Below are positions 12,083 to 19,334 of a stretch of DNA of 19,334 nucleotides, one piece after another. The notes beneath the pieces were generated by a model, which searched no databases, was not told the DNA's origin, and worked only from the letters and a program-made list of their open reading frames with translations. The stretch covers positions 1-19,334 of the forward strand of contig CAJMNK010000041.1 in assembly GCA_905214905.1 (NCBI GenBank), read 5' to 3'. Every line of letters starts with the position of its first letter. Position 1 is the first letter of the stretch. The stretch comes from an uncultured bacterium (GTDB taxonomy: Bacteria; Actinomycetota; Coriobacteriia; Coriobacteriales; Coriobacteriaceae). The position numbers and the translations under genes were made by a program.

Positions 12083-14656
12083 GTGTCTGATCAACAGCAA
12101 GAAAACGAAATAACGACGACGCAGGCCGCTCCCGCTGCACCGGTTGCGTCGGACCAGGTCGCGGCGCCCGCGCAAGCCTCGGCTCCTGAGACGCCTAAGG
12201 CTGCTTCGACGCCTATGCCTGTAGCGGCTGAGAAGGCCGTGCCTGCAACTGGTGAGGAGGCTGCTCCGGCAAAGCCCAAGCGCACGCGCCGCACGGCCAA
12301 GCCTGCCGCTGACGGCGAGGAGGTCACCAAGCCAAAGCGCCGTACCACGCGCACGACGCGCGCCAAGCTCACCGTTGCAGCTGACTCCTCGGCGCCGATT
12401 TCCGATGAGGTCGCGCAGGCACGTGCGTTGGCGCAGATTAGCGAGGCTCAGGTGGTGCGCGCCCGCCGTCGTGCTGCCGAGCGCGAGGCCGCGGCTCTGA
12501 CCGAGCTTGCAGCTCCGTCTGTGCTCGAGACGCCTGCCGCCACCGAGACTCCTGTCGCCGACCAGCCGACCGAGAAGCCGGTACCGCGCACACGCCGTCG
12601 CACGGCTGCTAAGGCCGAGCAGGTTGCTGAACAGGTAACCCCCGAGCTCACTGAGGCTTCGGTCCGTTCCGCGGCAGGGGAGGGCACATCGCCTGTTGAG
12701 CCCGCTGCGCCTGTCGAGGCCAGCGAAGTTCCCGTTGTCGATCCGGCTTTGCGCCCGCACCGTCGCGGTCGCAAGCCCAAGGCCTTTGTCGAGGCCGAGA
12801 AGGCCGCAGCCGCAGCCGCCGCCGCTCGGGATGCTGCGGCGACCGCCAAGTCCTCAACTGCTGCCGATGAACCCGTCCAGGATGCTACGACTTCCGAGGC
12901 CGTTTCTGCCGATGCCGAGCCCGCCGACGTCCGTCCCGGTCGCAGGCGTCGCACTGCTGCTAAGCGCACGTCCAAGGCTAAGGCTGCCAAGAAGGGCGCG
13001 TCCGAGGATTCCACCGAGACGACCGCCGATGTATCGACTGATGCCGCCGAGCCCCAGGACGTCGAACAGCCTGCATCCGAGAAGCCCAAGCGCGGTCGCA
13101 AGAAGTCCGTTAAGGCCAAGGCCGCCGAGCAGCATGCTGATGTCGAAGCGCAGGTTGATTCTGGCGCCGAGGCCAATGACGCCGCTGCGGCCAATGTTGA
13201 CACCACCGCAACCGATGGTGCCGCCCCCGCCGAGAGCGAAGACGGCGCTCGCCCCAACCGTCGCCAGCACAAGCGCAACGAGGAGCGCAACGAGCGCAAG
13301 GACGAGCGCAACAACGACCGTCGCAACCGCCAGCGCGATCGCAAGCAACGCAACAAGGAGCGTAATGCCGCTCCCACCGAGCCTACGCTTTCGCGCGAGG
13401 AGCTCGCTGCCATGAAGGTTGCCGAACTTCGCGAGAAGGCCAAGGAGTTCGAGATCGAGACGACCGGCAAGAAGAAGGCCGAGCTCGTCGAGGAAATCTA
13501 CGTCACCGCTGCGAAGGCCGAGGGCTTCCGCGACATCAAGGGCATTCTGCAGATTCGCCCGGACAGCTCCGGCATCATCCACGCCCATGGCTACATGAAG
13601 TCCAACGACGACGCCTTCGTGCCCGCCTACCTCATCCGCTCCGCGCGCCTGCGCACGGGCGACGTCATCGAGGGCTCGCTGCGTCCTTCGCGCGGCGGCG
13701 ACAAGCGCGCCGGCCTCGCCAAAATCACGACCGTCAACGGTCTGGACCCCGAGCAGATTCGCAACCGTCCCAAGTTCGGCGACCTCACCCCGGTCTATCC
13801 CAACGAGCCGCTGCGCATGGAGCACGGCAAGGACTCTATTACCGGTCGCGCCATCGACATCGTGTCACCGATCGGCAAGGGCCAGCGCGGCCTGATCGTG
13901 TCCCCGCCCAAGGCCGGCAAGACCACGATCCTCAAGAAGATCTGCCAGTCTATCTCGATTAACAACCCCGAGGTGCACCTCATCTGCCTGCTCGTCGACG
14001 AGCGCCCCGAAGAGGTCACCGATATGCAGCGTTCCATCAGGGGTGAGGTTGTGGCGTCGACCTTCGATATGCCTGCCGACAACCACACCCGCGTGGCAGA
14101 GCTCGTCATCGAGCGCGCCAAGCGCATCGTAGAGCTGGGTGGCGACGTCGTGGTGGTGCTCGACTCCATCACGCGCCTCGCCCGCGCCTACAACTTGGCG
14201 GCGCCTGCCTCGGGCCGCATCCTTTCGGGCGGCGTCGATTCGGCGGCACTGTATCCGCCCAAGCGCTTCCTGGGTGCAGCCCGCAATATCGAGAACGGCG
14301 GCTCGCTCACCATCCTGGCCTCTGCCCTCATCGACACCGGTTCCAAGATGGACGAGGTCATTTTCGAGGAGTTCAAGGGCACCGGCAACATGGAGCTTAA
14401 GCTCGACCGCGACCTGGCCGACCGCCGCATCTTCCCGGCTATCGACCCCGTTGCCTCCGGTACGCGTAACGAGGACCTCTTGGTCGACGAGCAGATGCGT
14501 CCGTTTGTCTTTGGTCTGCGTCGCATTCTTGCCGGCATGAACAATACCGAGCGTGCGGCGGCGTCGTTTATCAAGGGTCTGAAGGGCACCAACACCAACC
14601 AGGAGTTCCTGGTGCGTTCGGCCAAAAAACACAGCGACTACGAGCAGACGTTCTAG
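12083..14656 (+). CDS. rho: Transcription termination factor Rho with long disordered N-terminal extension
   Basis: Rho is a hexameric RNA-dependent ATPase that ends transcription of untranslated RNA. The conserved core starts near residue 436 (LSREELAAMKVAELREKAKE, the Rho N domain). It includes the RNA-binding OSB fold (GILQIRPDSSGI...), Walker A SPPKAGKTT (about 606-614), Walker B VVVVLDSITRLARAYN (about 690-705), the GGVDSAALYPPKR Q-loop region and the FKGTGNMEL R-loop. The first about 435 residues are Ala/Glu/Lys/Thr-rich low complexity with repeated basic patches such as KPKRTRRTAK and RTRRRTAAK, AT-hook-like RGRKP and KRGRKK, and a final Arg/Asn block at about 390-430. At 857 residues it is about twice the E. 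coli length (419). The start is GTG 12083 with a weak AAGAAAG upstream. It stands alone, with its own promoter and terminator. Confidence 0.96.
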   Translation: MSDQQQENEITTTQAAPAAPVASDQVAAPAQASAPETPKAASTPMPVAAEKAVPATGEEAAPAKPKRTRRTAKPAADGEEVTKPKRRTTRTTRAKLTVAADSSAPISDEVAQARALAQISEAQVVRARRRAAEREAAALTELAAPSVLETPAATETPVADQPTEKPVPRTRRRTAAKAEQVAEQVTPELTEASVRSAAGEGTSPVEPAAPVEASEVPVVDPALRPHRRGRKPKAFVEAEKAAAAAAAARDAAATAKSSTAADEPVQDATTSEAVSADAEPADVRPGRRRRTAAKRTSKAKAAKKGASEDSTETTADVSTDAAEPQDVEQPASEKPKRGRKKSVKAKAAEQHADVEAQVDSGAEANDAAAANVDTTATDGAAPAESEDGARPNRRQHKRNEERNERKDERNNDRRNRQRDRKQRNKERNAAPTEPTLSREELAAMKVAELREKAKEFEIETTGKKKAELVEEIYVTAAKAEGFRDIKGILQIRPDSSGIIHAHGYMKSNDDAFVPAYLIRSARLRTGDVIEGSLRPSRGGDKRAGLAKITTVNGLDPEQIRNRPKFGDLTPVYPNEPLRMEHGKDSITGRAIDIVSPIGKGQRGLIVSPPKAGKTTILKKICQSISINNPEVHLICLLVDERPEEVTDMQRSIRGEVVASTFDMPADNHTRVAELVIERAKRIVELGGDVVVVLDSITRLARAYNLAAPASGRILSGGVDSAALYPPKRFLGAARNIENGGSLTILASALIDTGSKMDEVIFEEFKGTGNMELKLDRDLADRRIFPAIDPVASGTRNEDLLVDEQMRPFVFGLRRILAGMNNTERAAASFIKGLKGTNTNQEFLVRSAKKHSDYEQTF

Positions 14657-14693
14657 GTTGTCATCCACGCGCTGCGATAGTCATCAATGCGAT

Positions 14694-14727
14694 AAAGGGT
14701 CGGGGCTTTGAGCCTCGGCCCCTTTCC
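14694..14727 (+). terminator. Hairpin terminator after rho
   Basis: AAAGGG (14694-14699) pairs with CCCTTT (14720-14725), and the stem continues inward for eight further pairs past one bulged C to a TTG loop. Downstream T content is poor, so it may be a weak intrinsic site. Confidence 0.65.
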
Positions 14728-14804
14728 ATTGCGCCGCTCCGCGCTTATTTTTGACCGTAAGACCGACGAGCAGCAGGTTTCCCGTTTCAATCCGACATCG
14801 TCGC

Positions 14805-14833
14805 TTGCAATCGGCAGGGTGGTTTCGCATAAT
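14805..14833 (+). promoter_or_regulatory. Promoter of the membrane protein-VanZ unit
   Basis: TTGCAA (14805-14810), a 17-base spacer, then CATAAT (14828-14833), five of six -10 bases. Transcription would start near 14840. Confidence 0.65.
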
Positions 14834-14839
14834 AGCTTT

Positions 14840-14969
14840 TAAGCTTCGCGACGGAAAACGCAGATGAAACGAACCATATACCGTTGCTTTGGGGCATAGC
14901 CCCGCTTCATCTTCTCTCGCGCAGCCAACTGAATGATGCGATTTGGGTGCTGGAAGATGGGGAGAGCTC
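14840..14969 (+). promoter_or_regulatory. Structured leader of the membrane protein-VanZ mRNA
   Basis: The 130-base leader holds AGATGAA pairing with TTCATCT (about 14861-14867 with 14907-14913), enclosing a GGGGC/GCCCC hairpin with an ATA loop (about 14891-14903). This suggests a folded 5' region. It does not match a riboswitch class I know, and no protein frame fits. Confidence 0.3.
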
Positions 14970-16370
14970 ATGGCTTCTTCTGATGCAACACAACGAGCAG
15001 TCCTTGCCGGACTTTCGTGCGGGATCGGCCTTGCCGCTCCCGTGGTTATGTATGCCGCGACGCTGCCGTTTTCGTCGGTGAACGAGACGGTCGTGGCGGG
15101 TGCGGTTCCCTTCGCCGTGGGCGCGGTGGCGGGCGTGGGTATCTATGCCGCCTCGCTGGGTATCTCCGAGTATCGTGCGCAGCGTGAAGAGCGTCTGTTC
15201 CAGCCCGATGCCATGGGCGGTGCCGCCAATCTCAATCAGCATCAAAGCGAGTTCAAGACCGCCTCGATTCCAGCTCAGCAGCAGGATGCGACTCCATACG
15301 CTGCGGCTTCTGCTTTTCAAGCTCAGTCGGAGCAGTCTACCTCGGCATTCCTTTCCGGCCTGACTGGTGCGTTCCAACGCCGTCATGCCGACGATGGTGT
15401 CCCTACCATCGCTCGAGCCGCAGATGCTATGGACGAGGCCGAGGCTTGGTCCATGATCGACAGCATGCTCGACGACGATTCGCCGGTTAGCTGCGACCCT
15501 GCGCGCTCGCGCGACGTCTATCAAGTCGCCATCGACGAGCTCACCAACGGCGGGCAGACCGGCTCCTTCAATCGCGATGACATCGCCGCTGCGGCACGCG
15601 CCGTGTCGGGCTCCCAGGCCGCCCCTGCGGGCAGCACGGCGGCTTTCGTGGCACTCGTTGCCAACGCGGCAGCCAATAACGCCTGCAGCGCTACCTCGGC
15701 GGACGCGAACGCTTCTGCCGACAATTCGTACGTTGATGAAGCCATGGCCGCGGACGAGGAGGCCGTTGCCGCCCGCCGCGCCGCCGAAAGCTCGCTTTGG
15801 GGCGCTCCTGCCCGGCAGCAGGCGGCCGAGGCTGCGCCGTACAACGCAAACCTCGCCAGCATGCCTATCATCTCCGGTGTCGCGGACATCGATCTCGATG
15901 ACCTCGATGAGCCTGCAGCCATCACCGCATCGATTGATGCCCAAGATCGCATCGACACCGGCGACCTTCCGGACGCCTCGCTCGAGGTTGATGTCCCCAT
16001 GGCCGATTACTCGGGCCACGAGGGTATGTGGGCCGCCGCCACCGCGATTCTGGATGAGATTGACGAGCCTGCTCCTGTTTCAGCCCCCGCTCCCGTCGCT
16101 GCCCCTCAGCCTGCTGCCCCCGCCTATGTCGGCCGTCACAGCGCTGTGTTCCCCGAGGATACTGCCCGTATCTCGCGTGAGAGCATCGAGCGGGCCGAGG
16201 CTATTGCCGCCGGCATTATGGAAAATCGTCGTCACGAGCGCGTCAATCAGATCCTCGAGGAAGAGATCGAGCGTCTTCAGTCCTCTACCGCCAAGCGTAC
16301 GGGCCGTGCTTATCTGAGCGTTATCGAGGGCGGTACCGCCAGCTTCGCGCCGCTCCGCGCGGAGGCATAA
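14970..16370 (+). CDS. Ala-rich membrane protein of unknown function
   Basis: I do not recognise a family. The 466-residue protein starts with two hydrophobic helices (about 10-34 and 39-65) joined by a short loop. A long acidic, Ala-rich, low-complexity region follows, with stretches such as NAAANNACSATSADANASAD and a Pro-Ala run (about 370-390). The last 70 residues are more ordered and helical, containing DTARISRESIERAEAIA and RVNQILEEEIERLQ. No enzyme motif is visible. The helical hairpin anchor predicts a membrane protein with most of its mass on one side, probably the cytoplasm. ATG 14970 has GGGGAG five to six bases upstream; a frame extension to 14943 lacks support. The VanZ-like gene begins eight bases after its stop, so the two are almost surely co-transcribed. 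Confidence 0.8.
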   Translation: MASSDATQRAVLAGLSCGIGLAAPVVMYAATLPFSSVNETVVAGAVPFAVGAVAGVGIYAASLGISEYRAQREERLFQPDAMGGAANLNQHQSEFKTASIPAQQQDATPYAAASAFQAQSEQSTSAFLSGLTGAFQRRHADDGVPTIARAADAMDEAEAWSMIDSMLDDDSPVSCDPARSRDVYQVAIDELTNGGQTGSFNRDDIAAAARAVSGSQAAPAGSTAAFVALVANAAANNACSATSADANASADNSYVDEAMAADEEAVAARRAAESSLWGAPARQQAAEAAPYNANLASMPIISGVADIDLDDLDEPAAITASIDAQDRIDTGDLPDASLEVDVPMADYSGHEGMWAAATAILDEIDEPAPVSAPAPVAAPQPAAPAYVGRHSAVFPEDTARISRESIERAEAIAAGIMENRRHERVNQILEEEIERLQSSTAKRTGRAYLSVIEGGTASFAPLRAEA

Positions 16371-16377
16371 CTTCTGC

Positions 16378-16827
16378 ATGGTTAAGATCAATCGAAAATG
16401 GGCGGTCGTAACCTGCCTGATGGCGCTCTTGATCTGGGGCAATTCGCTGGTTCCCGGCTCGGGGTCGGGCTCACTGAGCCTAACGGTCATGGAAGCTATC
16501 CGCGGTTTCCTGCACGGCGTGGGACTTCCATATGAATGGGTGACCAACTTTGTTGTTCGCAAGTGCGCGCATTTTTCCGAGTATATGGTGCTCGGCATCC
16601 TGGCAACGCACGCCTTTGATTTTGAGGGCCGGCGCACCTTTGACGTGCTGCTGCCCACGGCGGTGTTCCTGCTGCTGATTCCTTCGATTGACGAGACGAT
16701 TCAGCTCTTTGTGCCGGGACGCGCCGGCATGATCACCGATGTGATGATCGACTGCTGTGGAGCGGCAACGGGCGTTGTGCTCCGATATCTCTTACGGTCG
16801 CTGATGTGCGCCAAAAAGGCCGCCTAG
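16378..16827 (+). CDS. VanZ-like membrane protein
   Basis: A 149-residue polytopic protein with four hydrophobic segments (about 8-26, 61-80, 86-108 and 120-140). VRKCAHFSEYMVLGIL and PSIDETIQLFVPGRAGMITDVMID are hallmark VanZ-family blocks: the conserved K-x-x-H-x-x-E-Y, the D-E-x-x-Q pattern and the Gly-Arg-x-x-x-x-x-D pattern. VanZ itself gives low-level teicoplanin resistance in enterococci; most relatives have unknown roles at the envelope, so a resistance role is not implied. The nearest Shine-Dalgarno-like GGAGG lies inside the end of the upstream gene about 12 bases away, suggesting translational coupling. The last codons form part of the terminator stem. Confidence 0.85.
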   Translation: MVKINRKWAVVTCLMALLIWGNSLVPGSGSGSLSLTVMEAIRGFLHGVGLPYEWVTNFVVRKCAHFSEYMVLGILATHAFDFEGRRTFDVLLPTAVFLLLIPSIDETIQLFVPGRAGMITDVMIDCCGAATGVVLRYLLRSLMCAKKAA

Positions 16828-16858
16828 GACGTATTGTTTGGTCCTAGGCGGCCTTTTT
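16813..16858. terminator. Bidirectional terminator overlapping the vanZ-like stop codon
   Basis: An uninterrupted 18-bp stem (16813-16830 with 16841-16858) and a 10-base loop, with an A run on the left and a T run on the right. The stop codon at 16825-16827 lies inside the left arm. It can end the vanZ-like unit on the plus strand and the sugar kinase region on the minus strand. Confidence 0.93.
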
Positions 16859-16941
16859 TATTTGAGGGCTTATATGAGGCGTGGTGGCGTCGTTTCGTAG
16901 GTCGGATTTGCCGGGCGCGCCACGCCCTGTGGGTTCATCTG

Positions 16942-17832
16942 CTACTGAAGCGCCTGTGCGCCCAGGGCCAGGCAGCCCATAACGCCCTGCTTGCCCTCGA
17001 GGCTGTTGTTGACGATGTAGTTATTGATGTCGTTGACCTCGGTCGTGACGATATAGCCGTTGAGCATCTCGGCACACTTTTTGCGTGCGAGCGGCACGAT
17101 GGGAGTGTGGTCGGCCACGCCGCCGCCGATGATGATCTTTTGCGGCGCGTAGCACAGCGTGTAGGTCATGAGTGCCTGTGCCAGATAGCCGGCGAGCAGG
17201 TCCATGGCTTCCGGGTCATCAGCCATGTCTCCGGCGCTCTTGCCATCCCAGCGCTTTCTAACGCCGGGGCCGGCGATGAGGCCTTCGAGGCAGTTGTCAT
17301 GGAAGGGGCAGGCGCTGTGCTCGCCAATGGTGTCGCGCGGGTCGCGCGTGACCAGGATGTGGCCAGCCTCGGGATGCATCATGCCGTGCACGAGCTTACC
17401 GCCCGAGAGCACGCCAGCGCCCACGCCGGTACCGATGGTCAGATACACCACGTCAGTGAGGCCCTGGGCGCAACCAAAGGTGACCTCGCCCAGGCAGGCG
17501 ACGTTGACGTCGGTGTCGTAGCCGCAGGGAATATTGAGCTCGTTTTGGATGGTGCCCAGCAGGTCGAAGTAGCGCCATGCCGTTTTGGGCGTCTCCAGGA
17601 TCTTGCCGTATTGGGGCGAGGCAGGGTTGACTGCGGTGGGGCCAAAGGCGCCGATGCCCAGCGCGGCGATGCCCTTGTCGGCAAGTCATGCGTTGACGGC
17701 CTCGACGGTCTCCTGCGGAGTCGTGGTCGCGATCTGCTCACGCTCCAGGACCGTGCCGTCCGCATAGCCCGTGGCGCAGACCATCTTGGTGCCGCCGGCC
17801 TCGAGCGCTCCGATAAGCTGCTGCTCTGCCAT
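16942..17832 (-). pseudogene. ROK-family fructokinase-like gene with in-frame TGA at codon 49
   Basis: The minus-strand frame from ATG 17832 encodes a 296-codon ROK sugar kinase. Visible are EAGGTK (phosphate-binding start, about 11-16), IGIGAFGP, TPKTAWRYFD, LTIGTGVGAGVLSGG, HPEAGHI and CPFHDNCLEGL, the Cys/His zinc motif typical of fructokinases that make fructose 6-phosphate. The reading frame is continuous apart from one stop: codon 49 is TGA (minus 17688-17686) between Asn-Ala and Leu-Ala-Asp-Lys. The simplest origin is a G-to-A change from TGG (Trp). The start has GGAGAGAGG six bases upstream. A fragment starting near 17451 cannot be a working kinase, as it lacks the N-terminal phosphate-binding lobe. 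The change may be a true mutation, a minority variant or a sequence error. Confidence 0.85.
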
Positions 17833-17872
17833 AGTATTCCTCTCTCCGGGATGAGTTGCTCCGTGACTAAAA

Positions 17873-17906
17873 TATAGCGCTCTAAACCATTTAAGAAAGC
17901 GCTATA
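17873..17906. promoter_or_regulatory. Operator-like inverted repeat upstream of the fructokinase
   Basis: TATAGCGCT (17873-17881) and AGCGCTATA (17898-17906) form a perfect 9-bp inverted repeat with a 16-base spacer. It begins 40 bases before the kinase start and includes the minus-strand TATATT -10 candidate. Each half also contains the palindrome AGCGCT, so it could bind two dimers. The position suits a sugar-responsive repressor; none is encoded here. Confidence 0.5.
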
Positions 17907-17947
17907 AAAAGAAGCCTCGCAACGCGGCGGGCGATGCGGGGCTTCTT
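17905..17947 (-). terminator. Intrinsic terminator of the aminotransferase gene
   Basis: On the minus strand a 13-bp stem (17947-17935 with 17921-17909, one G-U pair) is followed by TTT and AT-rich sequence. It lies 26 bases after the aminotransferase stop, and its T run abuts the operator-like repeat of the next gene. Confidence 0.88.
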
Positions 17948-17973
17948 TGGTTACTTTAGTTGCCGGGCCGTCC

Positions 17974-19155
17974 TTACCCGCGCGGGTTGATTTTATCACG
18001 TAGCGACTTGAGGTTCTCAAGCGCAGCGTTGAGCGTCTCGTCTCGCTTGGCAAAGTGGAAACGAATCAGATGGTTGACGGGCTCGCGGAAGAAGCTCGAG
18101 CCCGGAACGGCGCCCACGCCCACCTTGGAGGCCAAATCCTCGCAGAAGTCGAGGTCGCTGTCATAGCCAAACTCCGAGATATCCATCATCACGTAGTAGG
18201 CGCCCTGCGGCACGTTGTGCGTAAGGCCGATGCTGTCGAGTCCCTGACAGAACAGGTCGCGCTTGGCGGTGTAGAGGTCGAGGACCTCCTGGTAATAGCT
18301 GTCGTCGAAGTTGAGGGCGGTGACGACGGCTTCTTGCAGGGGAGCGGCGGCGCCTACGGTGAGGAAGTCGTGGACCTTTTTGATGCGCTCGGTGATTTCG
18401 GCGGGAGCGATGGTGTAGCCTAGGCGCCAGCCGGTGATGGAGTAGGTCTTGGACAGCGAGCTGCAGCTGATGGTTCGATCGAACATGCCGGGCAGCGTGG
18501 CCATATAGACGTGCTCGTGGGGCGCGTAGACGATGTGCTCGTATACCTCGTCGGTAATGCAGTAGGCGTCGTACTGTTTGCAGAGGTCGGCGATAAAGGT
18601 GAGCTCCTCGCGCGTAAAGACCTTGCCGCAGGGGTTGGAAGGGTTGCACAGGACGATGGCCTTGGGATCGTTGTCGCGGAAGGCCGCCTCGAGTGTCTCG
18701 CGGTCAAAGTCGAACGCAGGTGGGTTAAGCGGCACGTAGATGGGCTCGGCACCCGAGAGGATCGTGTCGGCGCCGTAGTTCTCGTAGAATGGCGAGAAGA
18801 TGACGACCTTGTCGCCGGGGTTTGTGACCGTCATCATGGCGGCCATCATGGCCTCGGTGGAGCCGCAAGTGACTACGATATTCTCGTTGGGGTTCACCGG
18901 CATGCCCATAAAATGCTCCTGCTTGGCGGCAAGCGCCTCACGCATGGCTTGGGAGCCCCAGGTGATGGAGTACTGGTGATAGAGCGGCTTGGGATCGGTG
19001 GCGATGGTGCTGAGGCTATCGAGCAGCTGCGCCGGGGGATCAAAGTCGGGGAAGCCCTGCGACAGGTTGACGGCACCATACTTGTTGGAGATGCGCGTCA
19101 TGCGGCGGATGACCGAATCGGTAAACGCCGCCGTGCGGTTGGAGAGTTCTTTCAT
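17974..19155 (-). CDS. PLP-dependent class I/II aminotransferase
   Basis: A 393-residue fold-type I aminotransferase that moves an amino group between an amino acid and a 2-oxo acid. Motifs are NLSQGFPDF (30-38), the TCGSTEAM cofactor phosphate loop (96-103), NPSNPCGK (171-178), TDEVYEH (201-207) and SSLSKTYSITGWRLGY, with Lys236 expected to carry PLP. The C-terminal region has IRFHF, whose arginine should bind the substrate carboxylate. NLSQGFPDF suggests the methionine/glutamine/kynurenine transaminase or aspartate aminotransferase-like branch; the substrate cannot be fixed. I start at ATG 19155 because AAAGGA lies six bases upstream on the minus strand; a longer frame to 19311 runs through the region of a tRNA promoter and is unlikely. 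It is transcribed toward the fructokinase gene, with a terminator between. Confidence 0.92.
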   Translation of the reverse strand: MKELSNRTAAFTDSVIRRMTRISNKYGAVNLSQGFPDFDPPAQLLDSLSTIATDPKPLYHQYSITWGSQAMREALAAKQEHFMGMPVNPNENIVVTCGSTEAMMAAMMTVTNPGDKVVIFSPFYENYGADTILSGAEPIYVPLNPPAFDFDRETLEAAFRDNDPKAIVLCNPSNPCGKVFTREELTFIADLCKQYDAYCITDEVYEHIVYAPHEHVYMATLPGMFDRTISCSSLSKTYSITGWRLGYTIAPAEITERIKKVHDFLTVGAAAPLQEAVVTALNFDDSYYQEVLDLYTAKRDLFCQGLDSIGLTHNVPQGAYYVMMDISEFGYDSDLDFCEDLASKVGVGAVPGSSFFREPVNHLIRFHFAKRDETLNAALENLKSLRDKINPRG

Positions 19156-19263
19156 GCCTATCCTTTCGAGCATTGGGTGGAGCAAGTTTACTCCTATGGA
19201 ACCGGTGGGATTTGCTCGAAACGGCCTCGAAAAACTCTTTTCAAAATTCTTGAAAATTGGGGC

Positions 19264-19292
19264 TTGCATCGCGTGGCGTTCCTTGCAATAAT
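19264..19292 (+). promoter_or_regulatory. Promoter of the partial tRNA
   Basis: TTGCAT (19264-19269), a 17-base spacer and AATAAT (19287-19292, five of six). The predicted start near 19299 leaves about 20 bases before the tRNA. Confidence 0.6.
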
Positions 19293-19319
19293 AGTCGAGC
19301 GCGAAGCGCACAGGACACG

Positions 19320-19334
19320 GTGGGTGTAGCTCAG
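19320..19334 (+). tRNA. Partial tRNA, probably tRNA-His, cut by the window end
   Basis: The last 15 bases read GTGGGTG-TA-GCTCAG: a 7-base acceptor strand, T8-A9 and the start of the D arm. An acceptor beginning GTGG preceded by G (19319, the possible G-1) is typical of tRNA-His. The anticodon lies outside the window, so the amino acid is inferred. Confidence 0.6.

Noticed and set aside
13255..13375. Frameshift or assembly fault in the Arg/Asn/Glu-rich part of Rho
   Set aside because: The frame continues without a break into the conserved Rho core, and such basic blocks are known in actinobacterial Rho proteins.
16378..16827. Glycopeptide resistance island based on the VanZ-like protein
   Set aside because: No vanH, vanA, vanX or two-component genes are nearby. 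VanZ-family proteins are widespread without resistance.
17686..17688. TGA read as selenocysteine or tryptophan
   Set aside because: The position is not catalytic in ROK kinases, no selenocysteine insertion hairpin was evident downstream, and genes nearby use ordinary stop signals.
16834..17877. 347-codon plus-strand frame opposite the fructokinase
   Set aside because: It starts inside a terminator and has no domain. The minus strand carries continuous ROK motifs on both sides of the stop.

Overview
The window reads as a chromosomal segment of a high-GC Gram-positive gut actinobacterium, most likely a Coriobacteriia member close to Collinsella. This is an inference from GC-rich codon use, a CarD-family regulator, a Rho factor with a very long charged N-terminus, and short palindromic repeats between genes. 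No phage, plasmid, CRISPR or secretion cluster is visible. Most genes are housekeeping; the unusual material is largely intergenic.

Left part (1-2461): the start of a minus-strand membrane protein resembling WecA/TagO sugar-phosphate transferases; a minus-strand structured RNA that I tentatively call 6S RNA; a PflX-like radical SAM gene; a block of related inverted repeats; a complete tRNA-Ala(CGC) with a strong promoter and a hairpin terminator; and, 19 bases past that terminator, a small coiled-coil protein with a C-terminal membrane anchor. Metabolic part (2462-8149): nicotinate phosphoribosyltransferase (NAD salvage), then the first two proline-synthesis enzymes ProB and ProA. A convergent proline iminopeptidase-like gene separates proB from proA, so proline release from peptides and proline synthesis sit side by side.

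Middle (8150-11633): an HD-domain protein and a CarD-family RNA polymerase-binding regulator, both on the minus strand and each followed by the same 41-bp hairpin repeat, then argS with its own promoter and terminator. Centre-right (11634-16858): a 450-base gene-free stretch with a 150-bp inverted-repeat element, a tag-and-core repeat and a good promoter, then rho, then a two-gene unit of an Ala-rich membrane protein and a VanZ-like protein. Right end (16859-19334): a ROK-family fructokinase interrupted by an in-frame TGA at codon 49, a PLP aminotransferase, and the first bases of a probable tRNA-His.

I see no convincing new multi-gene system. The best leads are the modular intergenic repeats, in which similar cores carry different short tags; the 150-bp inverted-repeat element upstream of rho; the large disordered extension of Rho; and the broken fructokinase beside an intact operator-like palindrome.
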